In this document: piece by piece, positions 17,491 through 25,489 of the stretch
Layout: the number at the start of each line of letters is the position of its first letter
Position numbering within the stretch: the first letter of the stretch is position 1
Assembly: GCA_963676635.1 (NCBI GenBank)
Contig: OY781105.1
Coordinates: 3,286,001-3,350,000 of the forward strand
DNA length: 64,000 nt
Origin: GCA-002708315 sp963676635
GTDB lineage: Bacteria; Bacteroidota; Bacteroidia; Bacteroidales; F082
Direction of reading: 5' to 3'
The notes under the pieces: model-generated
Told to the model about the DNA's origin: nothing
Databases searched by the model: none
Seen by the model: only the letters and a program-made list of their open reading frames with translations
Program-made: the position numbers and the translations under genes

Positions 17491-18459
17491 TTAGTTTTTA
17501 ACAAATTTTGCTGTAGAAACGCCTTTGTCATTGTGAACATTAACAAAGTAAACACCTGTTTGAAGTTCAGAAACATTAATGGTAATGTTTTGCTGAGCGA
17601 AAACATCCATAGTCTGAATAAGTCTTCCGTTAACATCATAAACATCAACCTTAGTAACATCATTAGTGTTACCAATGTTAAGAATATTTACAACAGGATT
17701 TGGATACATGCTGTAAGTAAACTCATTAGGTTGAGTGAAAATGCTGTTAAGCTCACCCCAGATATTATCTACAGTAGAAGCAACAGTATCAACAGTTACA
17801 TCACGGTTTGGGTCACCAGTCCACTCACCGTTATCCCAGCTTGCTACGCCATCAATTACACGGAAATATTTGTATTGATAATCACCAGGATATAACAACA
17901 GAGTAATTGTGTACATAACGTCATCATCTGAAGTCATTTCATAAGCAGGAATTGTACCAGGCATTGCCCAACCATTAGCAAGGCTACCACCAATGTAAAT
18001 AGCATCAGTAGAAGGATCGAAAGGATCAGCACCAGTCATATCTACGTTGAAAGTAACTTCAAAAGGTTTATCAGCCCAAACATCTTCAACAGTTGCAGCG
18101 TCAGTGATGTAAATTTTACGGTTAGGATCACCTGTCCATTCGCCGTTATCCCAGCTTGCAGCACCGTCAATCACGCGGAAGTATTTATATTGTACTTCAC
18201 CTGAGTCAATAGTAGCAGTTAAAGTGTAAATCATAGAACCAACTTCAAGAGGTTCCATCATGAATAGAACATCGCTACCAGGTTGAGCCCAGTCAGCAAA
18301 GCTACCTGACATATATACTTCATCTGTTGCCGGATCAAATGGATCAGCTTCTGTCATATCAACCTGGAAGGTTATTTCATAAGTAGTTTGTGCAAAAACT
18401 GATGTTCCTAATAAAGCAAACATTGCAATTGCAAGAAATTTTAAAGTAGATTTTTTCAT
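17491..18459 (-). CDS. Surface protein with two CBM/E-set-like repeats and T9SS sorting domain
   Basis: A protein of about 322 residues from the ATG at 18459; a further in-frame ATG at 18468 is less likely because the signal peptide begins M-K-K-S-T-L-K-F. After the signal peptide (cleavage near V-F-A-Q) come two homologous ~100-residue domains. They share V-D-M-T-(E/G)-A-D-P-F-D-P-(A/S)-T-D and Y-K-Y-F-R-V-I-D-G-(A/V)-A-S-W-D-N. The Y-K-Y-F and W-D-N pattern recalls starch-binding CBM20/CBM48-like E-set folds. The end is a T9SS type A domain (M-Y-P-N-P-V-V, D-V-N-G-R-L-I-Q-T). Next to a GH13 enzyme and a LacI regulator, an alpha-glucan-binding surface role is likely, as inference. Confidence 0.8.
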   Translation of the reverse strand: MKKSTLKFLAIAMFALLGTSVFAQTTYEITFQVDMTEADPFDPATDEVYMSGSFADWAQPGSDVLFMMEPLEVGSMIYTLTATIDSGEVQYKYFRVIDGAASWDNGEWTGDPNRKIYITDAATVEDVWADKPFEVTFNVDMTGADPFDPSTDAIYIGGSLANGWAMPGTIPAYEMTSDDDVMYTITLLLYPGDYQYKYFRVIDGVASWDNGEWTGDPNRDVTVDTVASTVDNIWGELNSIFTQPNEFTYSMYPNPVVNILNIGNTNDVTKVDVYDVNGRLIQTMDVFAQQNITINVSELQTGVYFVNVHNDKGVSTAKFVKN

Positions 18460-18500
18460 AATAATCATTTTTTAGTTAATAATAATTTGTGTTTACCCCA

Positions 18501-18530
18501 CAAAAGTAATAAAGCATTTTAATAAATGCT
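18501..18530 (-). promoter_or_regulatory. -7 box with adjoining inverted repeat, CBM-repeat gene
   Basis: Minus-strand TACTTTTG (18501-18508) matches TAnnTTTG, 41 bp before the ATG at 18459. Directly upstream AGCATTT (18513-18519) and AAATGCT (18524-18530) form a 7-bp inverted repeat where the -33 region would be, a position suited to an operator. Which regulator binds is unknown. Confidence 0.45.
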
Positions 18531-18743
18531 ACTTTTTATTAATGATTTTTAATCTTAGGGATATTAAAATGAGGATTTTAAATGAAATTAATATAATTTA
18601 ACAAAACAATCGATTGCGAAAGCAAGTATGAAAAGGAATTCAGAAGAGTAATTTCTTGTCAGATTTATAGAAAACTTCTCATCAGTTCAGGTGAGATAAT
18701 TTGTTTTCATCATATAATATCTGTAAAAGCCAAAGTTTTTCTG

Positions 18744-19751
18744 TTAACTGGAGCCTCTTACAATTAGTTTAGTCTTGATAACTTCTTTTGCAGGAGTGTA
18801 ATCGAATGTGTCGCTTTTAATACGTGAAAGTAATAATGTCATCGCTTTTTTACCAAGAGTAAACCCAAATTGATCAACAGACGTTAACTCAGGGTCACAG
18901 ATAGAAGCACTTTTGCTATTTTCAAATCCCACTACTTTTAACTCATCAGGTACTTTTATACCAAGGCTTTTGGCCGATTTCATTACGCCAACAGCAGTAA
19001 GGTCGTTAACAGCAAAGATGCCATCAGGGCGATCAACTTTACGAAGAACGCTATTGGAAATTTTCATAGCTGTATCAAAAGTATCGCATGAATAAACAAG
19101 GTTCTTATCATACTCAATACCAGCATGACTAAGTGCATCAATATAACCATTAAGTCTGTCTTTACCTAATAAAAGGTGCTGTGGTGCAGAATAGAAAGCA
19201 ATTCTCTTGCATCCTCTGTTAATAAGGTGTGTAACAGCATCAAATGCTCCTGAGTAGTCGTCAACTACAACTGCATCGGCATGAATGTTGTCAATTGTGC
19301 GATCGTAAAACACTAAGGGTATTTCATTATCAATAATCTGCTGAAAATGCGAAAAATCTTTGGTTTCTTTTGAAAAACTAACAAGCATACCATCAACCCT
19401 GTTTCCAAGAAGAGTTTGTGTGTTAAGAACCTCACGCATGTACGATTCATTGCTCTGAACAACAAGTACATTGTAATTGTTTTCGTATGCTACTTCTTCA
19501 ATACCATTAATGATAGTAGAGAAAAAATGGTGCTCAACCTCAGGAACCAGCAACCCAATAGTATTAGTGCGGCTATGTTTAAGATTTAGAGCAATAAGGT
19601 TTGGTTTATAGCCAAGAAGCTTTGCTAACTCTTTAACAGCATTACGCGTTTTAATACTAATGTCGGGATGATCCTTTAGAGATCGCGATACTGTAGAAGG
19701 TGAAATGCCCAGCTTCTCAGCAATATCCTTAATTGTGACTTGTCGTTTCAT
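18744..19751 (-). CDS. LacI-family transcriptional regulator
   Basis: A 335-residue regulator with a classic LacI N-terminus: T-I-K-D-I-A-E-K-L-G-I-S-P-S-T-V-S-R-S-L helix-turn-helix (residues 6-25), then the hinge-helix region N-L-I-A-L-N-L-K. A periplasmic-binding-protein-like sugar sensor domain follows (N-T-I-G-L-L-V-P-E-V near 63; A-V-N-D-L-T-A-V-G-V; V-V-G-F-E-N). It is the third gene of the alpha-glucan locus and lies upstream of the CBM-repeat and GH13 genes on the same strand, so control of these genes is likely. The palindrome at 19787-19800 in front of it suggests autoregulation. Effector unknown; maltose or related sugars are an inference. Confidence 0.9.
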   Translation of the reverse strand: MKRQVTIKDIAEKLGISPSTVSRSLKDHPDISIKTRNAVKELAKLLGYKPNLIALNLKHSRTNTIGLLVPEVEHHFFSTIINGIEEVAYENNYNVLVVQSNESYMREVLNTQTLLGNRVDGMLVSFSKETKDFSHFQQIIDNEIPLVFYDRTIDNIHADAVVVDDYSGAFDAVTHLINRGCKRIAFYSAPQHLLLGKDRLNGYIDALSHAGIEYDKNLVYSCDTFDTAMKISNSVLRKVDRPDGIFAVNDLTAVGVMKSAKSLGIKVPDELKVVGFENSKSASICDPELTSVDQFGFTLGKKAMTLLLSRIKSDTFDYTPAKEVIKTKLIVRGSS

Positions 19752-19786
19752 TATAGTCTATCCTAATTATACCTTTAGAGCTTGCC

Positions 19787-19800
19787 AAAATACGTATTTT
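19787..19800. promoter_or_regulatory. Candidate LacI-type operator
   Basis: AAAATACGTATTTT is a perfect 14-bp palindrome with a central CG, the geometry typical of LacI-family operators. It ends 35 bp upstream of the start of the LacI-family gene. Confidence 0.4.
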
Positions 19801-19917
19801 TTTTTAATAAATACCAGAAAATTAAAAGATAAGCGTTAAAAGTGTAAAAAATACATTTATTATTAAAGAAATATAAAAAAGAGGCCTGATTTTACTGAAA
19901 TCAGGCATTGGTTATAT

Positions 19918-21576
19918 TTAATTTGAGACTGTGAATTTAGAGTTAAAGTTATTTCCATTAACAGAAGCATTAACAAAATAAATTCCGTTTTCCCATTCAT
20001 TGACAATAATATCAGTTGTAAATTCATCACTGATACCGGTTTGGCTTTGTGTTTCGTAAACCAATTCACCAAGGATGTTAAACACTCTTAATGTCATCAA
20101 TCCTTTTGCAGGAGTGTTTATTTTTACAATTGTTTTATCAGATGCAGGGTTTGGATAAACCTGAATGCCTGATAAATAGTTTTCATTATCAACACCCACT
20201 GTATTTGCTGAGTAGAAGTCTTTCATTATATTATACCCAAAATTACCAGTTGCCTGAAGGATATTAACGTTATTGCCATAATAGAGAATACACATAGCCG
20301 GAGAAGTGAGTCCGTCACCACCGGCATCGCTGAGGCTAAATCTGTAGCAACGATCATCCTCCAGTGAGAAAGTCTCAATAACTACTTGTCCGGATTGTGT
20401 ATACGGTCCGCCGGAGCTAACAACCTCTCCCAGATCATTTAGTAATTCCCATGTAGTTTCTTCAGGGTGATCGTCGGTACGTAGATACAAAGATACATCA
20501 GAGGAGGTGTATTCCGCTGACAACATCGAACTTGAAACAGTATCATTATTCGTGTATTCGTCAGGATTTCCGTCAGGGTTCTCTGAATAAATTAATATTT
20601 GGTTATTATCCTGTGAGTCGAATGTAATAGTTGGCAGGACAATAATCTCTTTTTCCAAAAATGCAAGTGACCCTGTCCAGTCGTAAGAATACAATTCTCC
20701 ATCATTTACCTGGTAATTAATTGTAAGAGAAGTAAGATCAAGGTTACCACTATTTTTAAGAACAAATTCCGGCTCAAGTATTCCCATGCAAATCTCATCA
20801 GGAATATTAGTTAATCCTGATAAGGCAGCGTCGTAGTCGTTTTCATTTTCAAAGTCCATTAGGTTGAGTTTCGTTGTGTTAAGGACTTCCTTAGTAGTAT
20901 TATTTTGTAGAAATACAACAAGTTCACAGTTTTCAGGTACCCATTCAGGTTCAATAGTGAAGTTTAAGTCTGTTACGATAGTACTGCTTGATGAGAAGTC
21001 CAGTTGAGTGCCAAACTGACTTGGAACCATAAGCCTGTTAACAAAGTTCAGATGATCCATACCTTGCCATGATTCCTCAATTTCTGATTCAGTAACAACA
21101 CAGTGAAGGCGGATATCGTTAGCTGTATAGCTTTCAACCATCTCAGAAGTTATCTGGATGTTAAACTCTGAATAGCCTGATGTTGTTCCGGTAACATCAA
21201 TGGTGAAATATGATGGGATGGTAATTTTCTGGTTGTACCTAGTGAGGTATGTAGAGTAAAGAGAATTAGTAGCACTTCCTCCAACATAAGGAGATCCTCC
21301 ATCAAATACAGCAGTAGGATATCCTGTAGTATTATAATAAGCAATCCTGGCATACGAAGCTGTTGTCTGATAATCATCGCCCCCATGATTTTCAATGATA
21401 GCCACATCGTGTCCGTTAGCGACAAGCTCATCAGCACCCATAGCTGCACCCGGGCAATATTGGCACCATGTTCCTGTTGCTATTTCCACAAGCACTTTAT
21501 CGCGTTGTACAGTCTGGGATAATAAGGTTGTAATTCCCAGAATTGTTGTTAAAATGATAGTAAAGAAAAGTTTCAT
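19918..21576 (-). CDS. Omp28-like thioredoxin-fold secreted protein with T9SS sorting domain
   Basis: A 552-residue protein from the ATG at 21576. The frame extends eight codons to a GTG at 21600, but that codon falls in the promoter and the signal peptide clearly begins M-K-L-F-F-T-I-I-L. Near residues 35-45 lies G-T-W-C38-Q-Y-C41-P, a thioredoxin-like CxxC, followed by Y-Y-N-T-T-G-Y-P-T-A-V-F-D-G, the cis-proline region. This arrangement is typical of Omp28-related proteins. The rest is beta-sandwich-like, and the last ~80 residues form a T9SS type A domain (V-Y-P-N-P-A-S-D-K, N-I-L-G-E-L-V-Y-E). A surface thiol/disulfide or adhesion role is possible; function is not established. Confidence 0.85.
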   Translation of the reverse strand: MKLFFTIILTTILGITTLLSQTVQRDKVLVEIATGTWCQYCPGAAMGADELVANGHDVAIIENHGGDDYQTTASYARIAYYNTTGYPTAVFDGGSPYVGGSATNSLYSTYLTRYNQKITIPSYFTIDVTGTTSGYSEFNIQITSEMVESYTANDIRLHCVVTESEIEESWQGMDHLNFVNRLMVPSQFGTQLDFSSSSTIVTDLNFTIEPEWVPENCELVVFLQNNTTKEVLNTTKLNLMDFENENDYDAALSGLTNIPDEICMGILEPEFVLKNSGNLDLTSLTINYQVNDGELYSYDWTGSLAFLEKEIIVLPTITFDSQDNNQILIYSENPDGNPDEYTNNDTVSSSMLSAEYTSSDVSLYLRTDDHPEETTWELLNDLGEVVSSGGPYTQSGQVVIETFSLEDDRCYRFSLSDAGGDGLTSPAMCILYYGNNVNILQATGNFGYNIMKDFYSANTVGVDNENYLSGIQVYPNPASDKTIVKINTPAKGLMTLRVFNILGELVYETQSQTGISDEFTTDIIVNEWENGIYFVNASVNGNNFNSKFTVSN

Positions 21577-21599
21577 AATCCAATTTTTATATGTTAGCA

Positions 21600-21607
21600 C
21601 AAAACTA
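21600..21607 (-). promoter_or_regulatory. -7 box of the Omp28-like gene
   Basis: Minus-strand TAGTTTTG matches TAnnTTTG, 23 bp before the ATG at 21576, and a TTTG at 21623-21626 lies 15 bp further up. It supports the shorter start. Confidence 0.5.
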
Positions 21608-21655
21608 AATAAAATATATTGTCAAATTTTGTTTAATACAGCACTTTAGAAATTT

Positions 21656-22687
21656 TTAACTCATTTCACCTCTTAATGACTTACCGATTAAATCCTGAAC
21701 GTTAATACCATCTTTTTCTCTCCCCAACAGATACATTAACTTTGCCAGTGCTGCTTCAACCGTTATATCCTTTCCGCTGATAACGCCTGCCTTCTCCAGT
21801 TTGATACTTGTTTCGTATTTTCCGTGAGCTACCGCACCCATTAGGCACTGAGTTACATTGAGGATGATAATGCCTTTATTAATAGCAACTGCTACTGCAT
21901 CAATAAACCAATCAGATGAAGGGGCATTTCCTGAACCAAAACTTTCCATTACTACAGCTTTTAATCCGGCAATCCTGAAAAACGACTCCACAAATTCTTT
22001 TGTAATGCCAGGAAAAAGTCTGAGTACTGCTACATTGGAATCCAGATTTTTATGTGCTTTAAGCTTCTTAAATTTAGGCTTTAGAATAAAATTCTTGTTG
22101 TATTTAATATTTATACCAATCTCAGCTAATGAAGGAAGATTACCTGAAATAAAAGCATTAAAGTTTTCTGCATTGTATTTCGTTGTTCTGTTAGCACGCA
22201 TCAGTTGGTTCTCAAAATAAATACATACTTCAGGAACCATAGGAGTATCTTCTTCTTTATCAGCAGCAATTTCAATAGCGGTTATCAGGTTTTCTCTGCC
22301 ATCAGTACGTAAAACGCCCAATGGTAATTGAGAGCCTGTAAATATTACTGGTTTGCTCAGGTTTTCCAGTAAGAAGCTTACCGCAGACGCGGAATATGCC
22401 ATTGTGTCTGATCCGTGCAAAACAACAAATCCGTCATAATCTTCGTAATTTGTTTTAATAATTTGTGCCAGCTCAATCCATACTTCAGTTCCTATATTTG
22501 AAGAATCAAGAATAGGATCGAAGCAATGAAATCCAATGTTAAAGTTAAATTTATCCAATTCGGGAATCTGTTCGTAGATATTATCAAAATCAAATGGAAT
22601 AAGAGCTCCTGTGTCGGCATCAGCAATCATTCCGATTGTGCCACCCGTATATATTATAAGTATTGATGTTTCTTCATTCATAATCAT
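21656..22687 (-). CDS. ansA: Type I L-asparaginase
   Basis: A 343-residue cytoplasmic L-asparaginase hydrolysing asparagine to aspartate and ammonia. Both active-site signatures are present: Y-T-G-G-T-I-G-M near residues 13-20 (first catalytic Thr) and L-H-G-S-D-T-M-A-Y (second Thr plus Asp). Further family sequence includes F-T-G-S-Q-L-P-L-G and E-S-F-G-S-G-N-A-P. Length fits the AnsA class, and no signal peptide is present. It starts 2 bp after tatD ends, so the two form an operon. A second in-frame ATG two codons later is equally possible as start. Confidence 0.92.
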   Translation of the reverse strand: MIMNEETSILIIYTGGTIGMIADADTGALIPFDFDNIYEQIPELDKFNFNIGFHCFDPILDSSNIGTEVWIELAQIIKTNYEDYDGFVVLHGSDTMAYSASAVSFLLENLSKPVIFTGSQLPLGVLRTDGRENLITAIEIAADKEEDTPMVPEVCIYFENQLMRANRTTKYNAENFNAFISGNLPSLAEIGINIKYNKNFILKPKFKKLKAHKNLDSNVAVLRLFPGITKEFVESFFRIAGLKAVVMESFGSGNAPSSDWFIDAVAVAINKGIIILNVTQCLMGAVAHGKYETSIKLEKAGVISGKDITVEAALAKLMYLLGREKDGINVQDLIGKSLRGEMS

Positions 22688-22689
22688 AA

Positions 22690-23457
22690 CTAAAGATTAA
22701 AAAGTTGTTTGGCAGTTGTTGATGTTATTTCAGCAACTTCCTCAATAGAGATATCCTTAACTTGTGCAATTTTTTCAGCAACATAAGTAACATATGCACT
22801 TTCATTACGTTTGCCACGATATGGGGCAGGAGTGAGGAACGGTGAATCAGTCTCAAGTACCAAATGTTCCATTGGTATATCAGCCACTGTTTCTGCTAAT
22901 CCTGCTTTCTTAAAAGTAACAATACCACCAATGCCCATCTTAAACCCCATTTCCATAATTAGTCTTGCTTCATGCAAGTCGCCGGTAAAACAGTGAAAAA
23001 CACCATGCAGGTCATCTGTAAGCTCTTCTTTAATAATGGGATAAATCTGACTAAAAGAGTCACGCTGGTGAATAACAACAGGAAGATTATATTCTTTTGC
23101 AAGTTGAACCTGAAGCCTGAAAGCATATTTCTGCTCTTCCACAAAAGTGTCATCCCAATACAGATCAATTCCTATTTCACCAATACCAATATAATTACCC
23201 TTATTGAGCTCCTGCTTTACAAAGTCCAGTTCGTTCATAAAGGTTTCTTTAACAGAAGTAGGGTGAAGTCCAATCATTGGCAGGCAGTTATCAGGGAATT
23301 CACCTGCAAGCTTCATCATAGCATTGTAAGTGCCTGTGTCAATGGCGGGCATTAGCATCTTTGAAACATTCCTGTCAATAGCATTCTCTACTACCTGCTT
23401 GCGATCGGCATTGAAATTTTCAAGATATAAATGAGTATGTGTATCTATAAATTGCAT
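22690..23457 (-). CDS. tatD: TatD-family metal-dependent hydrolase
   Basis: A 255-residue TIM-barrel metallohydrolase of the TatD/YcfH family (DNase/phosphoesterase activity in studied members). Metal ligands and signatures are in place: D-T-H-T-H-L near the N-terminus, G-E-I-G-I-D-L-Y, V-I-H-Q-R-D, H-C-F-T-G and L-E-T-D-S-P-F-L. It is the first gene of a two-gene operon with ansA. The -7 box is only 5 bp before the ATG, so the transcript may be leaderless. It is divergent from the LOG-family gene. Confidence 0.92.
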   Translation of the reverse strand: MQFIDTHTHLYLENFNADRKQVVENAIDRNVSKMLMPAIDTGTYNAMMKLAGEFPDNCLPMIGLHPTSVKETFMNELDFVKQELNKGNYIGIGEIGIDLYWDDTFVEEQKYAFRLQVQLAKEYNLPVVIHQRDSFSQIYPIIKEELTDDLHGVFHCFTGDLHEARLIMEMGFKMGIGGIVTFKKAGLAETVADIPMEHLVLETDSPFLTPAPYRGKRNESAYVTYVAEKIAQVKDISIEEVAEITSTTAKQLFNL

Positions 23458-23461
23458 CTGG

Positions 23462-23469
23462 CAAAATTA
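23462..23469 (-). promoter_or_regulatory. -7 box of tatD-ansA
   Basis: Minus-strand TAATTTTG is a perfect TAnnTTTG match ending 4 bp before the tatD ATG (CCAG between). Transcription would begin at or near the start codon. Confidence 0.45.
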
Positions 23470-23472
23470 ATT

Positions 23473-23480
23473 TAAATTTG
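23473..23480 (+). promoter_or_regulatory. -7 box of the LOG-family gene
   Basis: TAAATTTG on the + strand lies 42 bp before the ATG at 23523. It is separated by three bases from the oppositely facing tatD -7 box, so the two promoters are back to back. Confidence 0.5.
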
Positions 23481-23522
23481 CGTTTCCTTAACGGAGAATA
23501 GTATTAATCAACTACAGATTGT

Positions 23523-24119
23523 ATGAACAGAATATGTGTTTTTTGTGGTTCAAGCATGGGCAATAGAAAAGAGTATGAAGATGCTGCTTTTAATTTGGGT
23601 AACTATTTCGCTGATAATGATATTGAGCTGGTTTATGGAGGTGCTAATGTTGGACTGATGAAAATAATAGCTGATGTTATGCTGCAAAAAGGTACAAAGG
23701 TGATAGGTGTTATGCCTCATTTGCTGATTGAAAAAGAAGTTGCTCATAACGGACTTGATGAAATGATCGAAGTAAACTCAATGGCTGAGAGAAAAGAGAA
23801 GATGGTGGAGATATCAGATGCTTTTATTGCTCTCCCCGGAGGTTTGGGTACTCTGGATGAGATTTCGGAGATTCTTACGCATAATCAGTTACGTATTTCT
23901 GATAAACCATTGGGGTTGTTGAATACTTTAGGCTATTTTGATAAATTGCTTGATTTTCTGGATCACGCAGTTGAAGAAGGTTACGTACGCGAAGAGCATC
24001 GCAGAAATATTATTGTTGCTGATAATATCAACGATCTGATGCAAAAGATGAATGAATACTCTCCTGTAACAATGGGAAAGTGGATTGAGGATATAAAAGC
24101 TGAAAGCAAAACAAATTGA
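23523..24119 (+). CDS. LOG-family protein (nucleoside 5'-monophosphate phosphoribohydrolase)
   Basis: A 198-residue Rossmann-fold protein of the LOG/lysine-decarboxylase-like family. It shows V-F-C-G-S-S-M-G at the N-terminus, Y-G-G-A-N-V-G-L-M, and the defining P-G-G-L-G-T-L-D-E motif (PGGxGTxxE). Characterised members cleave ribose 5-phosphate from cytokinin nucleotides or other nucleoside monophosphates. In bacteria without cytokinin signalling a housekeeping nucleotide role is likely. It is followed by a 9-bp-stem inverted repeat and then a kinase gene on the same strand. Confidence 0.9.
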   Translation: MNRICVFCGSSMGNRKEYEDAAFNLGNYFADNDIELVYGGANVGLMKIIADVMLQKGTKVIGVMPHLLIEKEVAHNGLDEMIEVNSMAERKEKMVEISDAFIALPGGLGTLDEISEILTHNQLRISDKPLGLLNTLGYFDKLLDFLDHAVEEGYVREEHRRNIIVADNINDLMQKMNEYSPVTMGKWIEDIKAESKTN

Positions 24120-24121
24120 TA

Positions 24122-24156
24122 TATGAGTTTGTGCTAACTTATAATTCAAAACTCAT
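24122..24156 (+). terminator. Inverted repeat after the LOG gene
   Basis: TATGAGTTT (24122-24130) and AAACTCATA (24148-24156) form a perfect 9-bp stem with a 17-nt loop, 2 bp after the stop codon. There is no U-tract, so it may be an mRNA-stabilising hairpin rather than a terminator. Confidence 0.35.
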
Positions 24157-24173
24157 AGCTAAAAAATAGTGTT

Positions 24174-24731
24174 ATGATAATTATTGGAATTACAGGCACA
24201 TTGGGTGCGGGAAAGGGTACTGTTGTTGATTACCTTGTTAAGGATAAAGGTTTTACGCATTATAGTGTGCGCGGTTATTTGATCAAGCAGATTAAAAAAC
24301 TGGGCATGTCTGTAAACAGGGATTCGATGACTAAGGTAGCTAATGAATTAAGGGCTTCTCATACTCCTTATTATATAATAGAGGAATTGTTTAAGGAAGC
24401 TGCCGCTATTGGAGATAATGCAATTATCGAAAGTATCAGAACACCCGGTGAGGTTGACTTTCTGAAAAAGCAACCAGACTTTATCCTGATTGCTGTTGAT
24501 GCTGATCAGAAGGTGAGGTATGATCGTATTACTATTCGTGGGAGCGAAACAGACCATATTGATTATTCTACTTTTAAAGCCAATGAGGAACGTGAATATT
24601 CATCAAATGATCCGAATAAGCAGAATTTGAGTAAGTGTATTGAAATGGCAGATGTGACTATTTATAATAATGGTGATATAGAAGAACTTCAGCGTAATGT
24701 TGATATAGTTTTGGAGAATAAAAAATATTAG
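24174..24731 (+). CDS. P-loop nucleoside/nucleotide kinase-like protein
   Basis: A 185-residue cytoplasmic P-loop kinase. The Walker A is G8-T-L-G-A-G-K-G-T16, of adenylate-kinase style. An R-G-Y-L-I region suits substrate binding, I-I-E-S-I-R-T-P-G-E resembles the D/E-x-x-R-x-P-x-E element of dephospho-CoA and (d)NMP kinases, and R-I-T-I-R-G-S-E could form the lid. Its length fits deoxynucleoside-monophosphate or dephospho-CoA kinase-like proteins. The exact substrate cannot be assigned. It sits 54 bp downstream of the LOG-family gene. Confidence 0.75.
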   Translation: MIIIGITGTLGAGKGTVVDYLVKDKGFTHYSVRGYLIKQIKKLGMSVNRDSMTKVANELRASHTPYYIIEELFKEAAAIGDNAIIESIRTPGEVDFLKKQPDFILIAVDADQKVRYDRITIRGSETDHIDYSTFKANEEREYSSNDPNKQNLSKCIEMADVTIYNNGDIEELQRNVDIVLENKKY

Positions 24732-24736
24732 TTTTT

Positions 24737-24768
24737 TTTGATATGTTATCTTTAAATATCTAAATTTG
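24737..24768 (+). promoter_or_regulatory. Promoter of the 222-residue outer-membrane-type protein
   Basis: TTTG (24737-24740), a 20-bp spacer and TAAATTTG (24761-24768) make an almost ideal Bacteroidota promoter, 20 bp upstream of the ATG at 24789. Confidence 0.65.
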
Positions 24769-24788
24769 CTAATATCAAATACACTGTC

Positions 24789-25457
24789 ATGAAAAAAATA
24801 TTACTTATACTTTTAGTAGCAGTTGGATTCACAACTTATGTCAAAGCCCAAAGTGAATTTTATACAACATCTGGTGGTGAGATGATTTTCTCGTTTGCCA
24901 CTATTGATGATAATGGAAGCGATAAGGGAAGCATTATGCGATGGTCGCCTGTTTTTAACCTTCAGTTTTATGGAAATTACGACTTAAATAAAAACATAGG
25001 TTTTATGTTTGGTGGTGCTGTTCGCAATGTTGGTTTTATTTATGAACAATCTAACGGAACCAAGAAGAAATTCAGGAATTATAATGTTGGTATTCCTGTT
25101 GGGATTAAGGTTGGTAATATGAATAAAGTATTTTTCTTTGGAGGATATGAGATAGAGTTTCCCATAAACTATAAAGAGAAGACAATTATTAATGAGCAAA
25201 AGACAAAGTTTAGTGTGTGGTTCAGTGAAAGAGTTCCTGTTTATTATAATTCTTTTTATGCAGGAGTGCAGTTCCCATATGGACTTAGTTTGAAGTTCAA
25301 ATATTATGTGTCTGAATTCTTTAATCAGAACTATACAGAGAATGATGGCACACAGCCATATAAAGGATTAAAAGCTAATGTTTTCTACTTCTCATTAAGC
25401 ACCTCTCTGTTTAGAGGTAATCAGGTTTATGTAAAGGAGTATAAGGAAATGTATTGA
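24789..25457 (+). CDS. Putative outer-membrane beta-barrel protein
   Basis: A 222-residue protein with a signal peptide (M-K-K-I-L-L-I-L-L-V-A-V-G-F ... V-K-A-Q). Alternating aromatic/hydrophobic strands are seen (for example F-N-L-Q-F-Y-G-N-Y-D-L, N-I-G-F-M-F-G-G-A-V-R-N-V-G-F, F-Y-F-S-L-S-T-S-L-F). These features fit a small 8-10 strand outer-membrane barrel, although the last residue (Y, after E-M) is only loosely like a BAM signal. No family is recognised. It has its own strong promoter and is convergent with the exporter operon. Confidence 0.65.
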   Translation: MKKILLILLVAVGFTTYVKAQSEFYTTSGGEMIFSFATIDDNGSDKGSIMRWSPVFNLQFYGNYDLNKNIGFMFGGAVRNVGFIYEQSNGTKKKFRNYNVGIPVGIKVGNMNKVFFFGGYEIEFPINYKEKTIINEQKTKFSVWFSERVPVYYNSFYAGVQFPYGLSLKFKYYVSEFFNQNYTENDGTQPYKGLKANVFYFSLSTSLFRGNQVYVKEYKEMY

Positions 25458-25489
25458 GTATACCTATAAAGTTTATTGGTGTATCGGGA

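Noticed and set aside
18607..18616. CAATCGATTG as a LacI operator
   Set aside because: It does not share half-sites with the palindrome before the regulator gene, and a 10-bp palindrome can arise by chance.
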